NCBI GenBank assembly: GCA_037045155.1
Contig: JBAOIG010000002.1
Location: 558,001 to 622,000, forward strand
Direction: 5' to 3'
From: Thermomicrobiales bacterium
GTDB lineage: Bacteria > Chloroflexota > Chloroflexia > Thermomicrobiales > CFX8
Length of the DNA: 64,000 nt
Position 1 is the stretch's first letter, and each line of letters begins with the position of its first letter. Under the pieces are notes generated by a model. That model was not told the DNA's origin and did not search any database. It was given only the letters and a program-made list of their open reading frames with translations. Shown in pieces: positions 62,307-64,000 of this stretch. The position numbers and the translations under genes were made by a program.

Positions 62307-62531
62307 ATGGCCGGCACATGTGAGATCTGTGGCAAGACCGTCACCTTTGGGCGCAACGTCAGCTTCTCGAAGCGGCGCACCAACCGCGCCTTCCGACCGA
62401 ACATCCAGAAGACGCGAGTGCTCTCCAGCGGGCAGCTGACCCAGATTAACGCCTGCACTCGCTGCATCAAGACGCTCGCCAAGCCGGGCATCGAGCTGGA
62501 TATCGACAAGGCCCGCAAAGCCCGCGCGTAA
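62307..62531 (+). CDS. rpmB: Large ribosomal subunit protein bL28
   Basis: 74 aa. Typical sequence MAGTCEICGKTVTFGRNVSFSKRRTNRAFRPNIQKT with two zinc pairs CEIC and CTRC, the Zn-binding C+ form. ATG 62307 with AGGGAGTAGGGA. A strong hairpin follows. Single-gene transcript likely. Confidence 0.95.
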   Translation: MAGTCEICGKTVTFGRNVSFSKRRTNRAFRPNIQKTRVLSSGQLTQINACTRCIKTLAKPGIELDIDKARKARA

Positions 62532-62560
62532 CCCTCGACGCCGTAATCAATACCGGCCAA

Positions 62561-62583
62561 CGGGCGCCCAACACGGGCGCCCG
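62561..62583 (+). terminator. Hairpin after rpmB
   Basis: CGGGCGCCC-aacac-GGGCGCCCG, a perfect 9-pair stem 30 bases past the stop; there is no long T tract. Confidence 0.55.
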
Positions 62584-62619
62584 TCGCACGTTCACACGAC
62601 ATGAATCGCGCGGGGGCGA

Positions 62620-63471
62620 TCACTCCGGGTTGCCGACGATCATGTAGCGCGCGTCTCCGGCCAGGTCTGGCTCGATCCGGGCTGGCCGGCCGGTGGCCTG
62701 CCTGGCAAATGAGACGGCGAACTCTCCCTGCGCCGGATCGATTTCGCCGACGAGCAGCCCCTCCGGCGTGAGCTGGTCGCGCGCCTGACGCAGCAGAGCA
62801 CGATGCAGGTCGAAGCCGTCTGGCCCGCCGAACAGCGCGACCGGCGGTTCGCGGCGGGTCGAAGGGTGGCGCTGGTCAGGGCGCAAGTAGGGCAAGTTGG
62901 CGAGGATCAAGTCGAACGGCCCACGCAGGCCGGCCAGCAGGTCGCTCGCAACGAGATCGACCCGGTGACGCAAGCCCAGCCGCTCGCGATTCAGCGCGGC
63001 GACTGCGAGCGCCTCGCGGGAGACGTCGCTCCCGATGATCTGGACGTCGGGCCGATGCTTGCCCAGCTCCGTCGCCAGCGCGAGAGCGATCGCCCCTGAG
63101 CCGGTTCCGACGTCGATTGCCCGGCACGGCCCGGGGTGCGACGCGAGCCAACCCAGCGCCAGCTCGACGAATCGCTCCGTCTCTGGCCGCGGGATCAGGA
63201 CCCGATTATCGACGCACAGCTCGATCGTGCGGAACCAGCGTTGCCCCAGGATATATGCCATCGGCTCGCCAGCCAGCCGACGCTGAAGCAGCTGCGCGAA
63301 CAGGGTATCCTGCGCGGCCGGCAGCGGTTCGCCGTAGCGCATGAACACTCCCACCCGATTCAGCCCGGTTGCCTCACGCAGGAGCAGCTCCGCGTCGAGC
63401 TGCGGCGATTCGCTGGTGTCCTCCAGCCGCGACGTCGCGTCCTCGATGGCGTCCCAGATCGTGCGGCTCAT
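62620..63471 (-). CDS. prmC: Release-factor glutamine methyltransferase PrmC
   Basis: About 283 aa. Methylates the GGQ glutamine of peptide release factors. SAM motif RAIDVGTGSGAIALALA and the catalytic NLPY in LILANLPYLRPDQ (the bacterial N-x-PY form), with ILGQRWFRTIELCVDNRVLIPRPETERFVE. ATG 63471 is preferred to longer starts up to 63549; the RBS is weak. It is adjacent to prfA on the same strand, the usual partnership. Confidence 0.92.
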   Translation of the reverse strand: MSRTIWDAIEDATSRLEDTSESPQLDAELLLREATGLNRVGVFMRYGEPLPAAQDTLFAQLLQRRLAGEPMAYILGQRWFRTIELCVDNRVLIPRPETERFVELALGWLASHPGPCRAIDVGTGSGAIALALATELGKHRPDVQIIGSDVSREALAVAALNRERLGLRHRVDLVASDLLAGLRGPFDLILANLPYLRPDQRHPSTRREPPVALFGGPDGFDLHRALLRQARDQLTPEGLLVGEIDPAQGEFAVSFARQATGRPARIEPDLAGDARYMIVGNPE

Positions 63472-63489
63472 CGGGACGAGGGCCAGGTG

Positions 63490-63636
63490 AGGAAAGGATG
63501 AGGGATGAGGAATGGGGGCCGGTGGGTGGAGGACGGGTGTGTCAGACACGTCGGTCTGACCCCTTGGTTCGCCCTTGTGCCCGTGCAGACCTCCACCAAT
63601 CCACCTCTCATCCCATGTGCCTCATCCCCCATCCCT
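63490..63636. repeat. Intergenic inverted-repeat region between prfA and prmC
   Basis: GGATGAGGGATGAGGAATG near the left and TCATCCCCCATCCCTCC near the right are imperfect inverted repeats, reminiscent of 47821-47978. It fills the prmC-prfA gap. Confidence 0.45.
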
Positions 63637-63639
63637 CCT

Positions 63640-64000
63640 CTATCCCCCCATTCCTGCCATCTGCAATCGCTCGGCCTGGTCGAGCGCCTGAAGCTCGCGG
63701 ACGAACGTCTCGATGTTGCCGTCCATGACGCTTGGCAGGTTGCTGAGGTTCAGCTTCAGACGATGATCGGTGACGCGATCCTGCGGGAAATTGTAGGTGC
63801 GGATCTTCTCTGATCGATCGCCACTGCCGATCTGCGAGCGGCGCATGCCGCCACGTTCCGAATCGAGCCGCTGCTGCTCGATGTCGTACAGCCGCGTCCG
63901 CAGGACAGCCATCGCCTTGGCTCTGTTCTTCAGCTGTGACTTCTCATCCTGGCAGGTGACGACGATACCGGATGGAAGGTGGGTGATGCGCACTGCCGAG
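63640..64000 (-). CDS. prfA: Peptide chain release factor 1, C-terminal part
   Basis: The frame is open at the window end (SAVRITHLPSGIVV is the usual region just after the GGQ loop), so only the last 120 codons are present. CQDEKSQLKNRAKAMAVLRTRLYDIE and KIRTYNFPQDRVTDHRLKLNLSNLPSVMDG are the classic RF1 C-terminus. It reads stop codons UAA/UAG. The GGQ itself is beyond the edge. prmC lies downstream, 169 bases away. Confidence 0.93.
   Translation of the reverse strand, partial: SAVRITHLPSGIVVTCQDEKSQLKNRAKAMAVLRTRLYDIEQQRLDSERGGMRRSQIGSGDRSEKIRTYNFPQDRVTDHRLKLNLSNLPSVMDGNIETFVRELQALDQAERLQMAGMGG

Overview
The window reads as one high-GC bacterial chromosome segment. The LysW amino-acid biosynthesis cluster, a Rex regulator, a secreted glycosidase with Chloroflexi-style C-terminal repeats and the overall gene style point to a thermophile-related Chloroflexota, perhaps Thermomicrobia. 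This is an inference from gene content; there is no rRNA in the window to confirm it. No tRNA, rRNA or replication origin was seen.

Layout. 1-6.1 kb: a frameshifted M1 peptidase, a frameshifted nitrilase, a decayed IS5-family element, and an arsenic locus (arsR, arsM, an MFS permease) whose arsA and arsC have been reduced to a deletion fusion. 6.1-8.7 kb: a phosphotransferase, a Cys/Met PLP enzyme and a Pmp3-type membrane peptide. 8.9-11.9 kb: a large orphan SNF2-like helicase of lower GC. 12.4-20.5 kb: an arginine operon of the LysW type (argH, lysW, a LysX-like ATP-grasp, lysK, argX, argC/lysY, lysZ, lysJ) with GC-rich inverted-repeat elements inserted between genes. 20.6-24 kb: membrane proteins including MgtE. 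24.1-26.3 kb: two tandem secreted proteins built of 15-residue repeats. 26.5-36.2 kb: a secreted glycosidase, a membrane glycosyltransferase-like protein, rex, adenosine deaminase, a SelA-like enzyme and a lipoprotein.

36.4-45.4 kb: a complete type I-C CRISPR-Cas locus (cas3-cas5-cas8c-cas7-cas4-cas1-cas2) read in one direction into a 17-repeat array. cas5 carries a frameshift, cas8c appears to contain an internal cas11c start, and the leader has a hairpin touching the first repeat. 45.4-64 kb: an MFS permease, threonine aldolase, an XRE regulator with a cluster of TGACA half-sites, acetyltransferases, acyl-CoA dehydrogenase, M24 and M42 peptidases, a cytochrome c lipoprotein, divergent PucR-type and MocR-type regulators with palindromes between them, a divergent tyrosine recombinase, rpmB, prmC and the 3' part of prfA.

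At least six otherwise full-length genes are each broken by one frameshift (M1 peptidase, nitrilase, arsenic-locus MFS, lysK, the 20.7-kb membrane protein, cas5). This many in 64 kb suggests sequencing or assembly indels rather than real decay, although that cannot be proved here.
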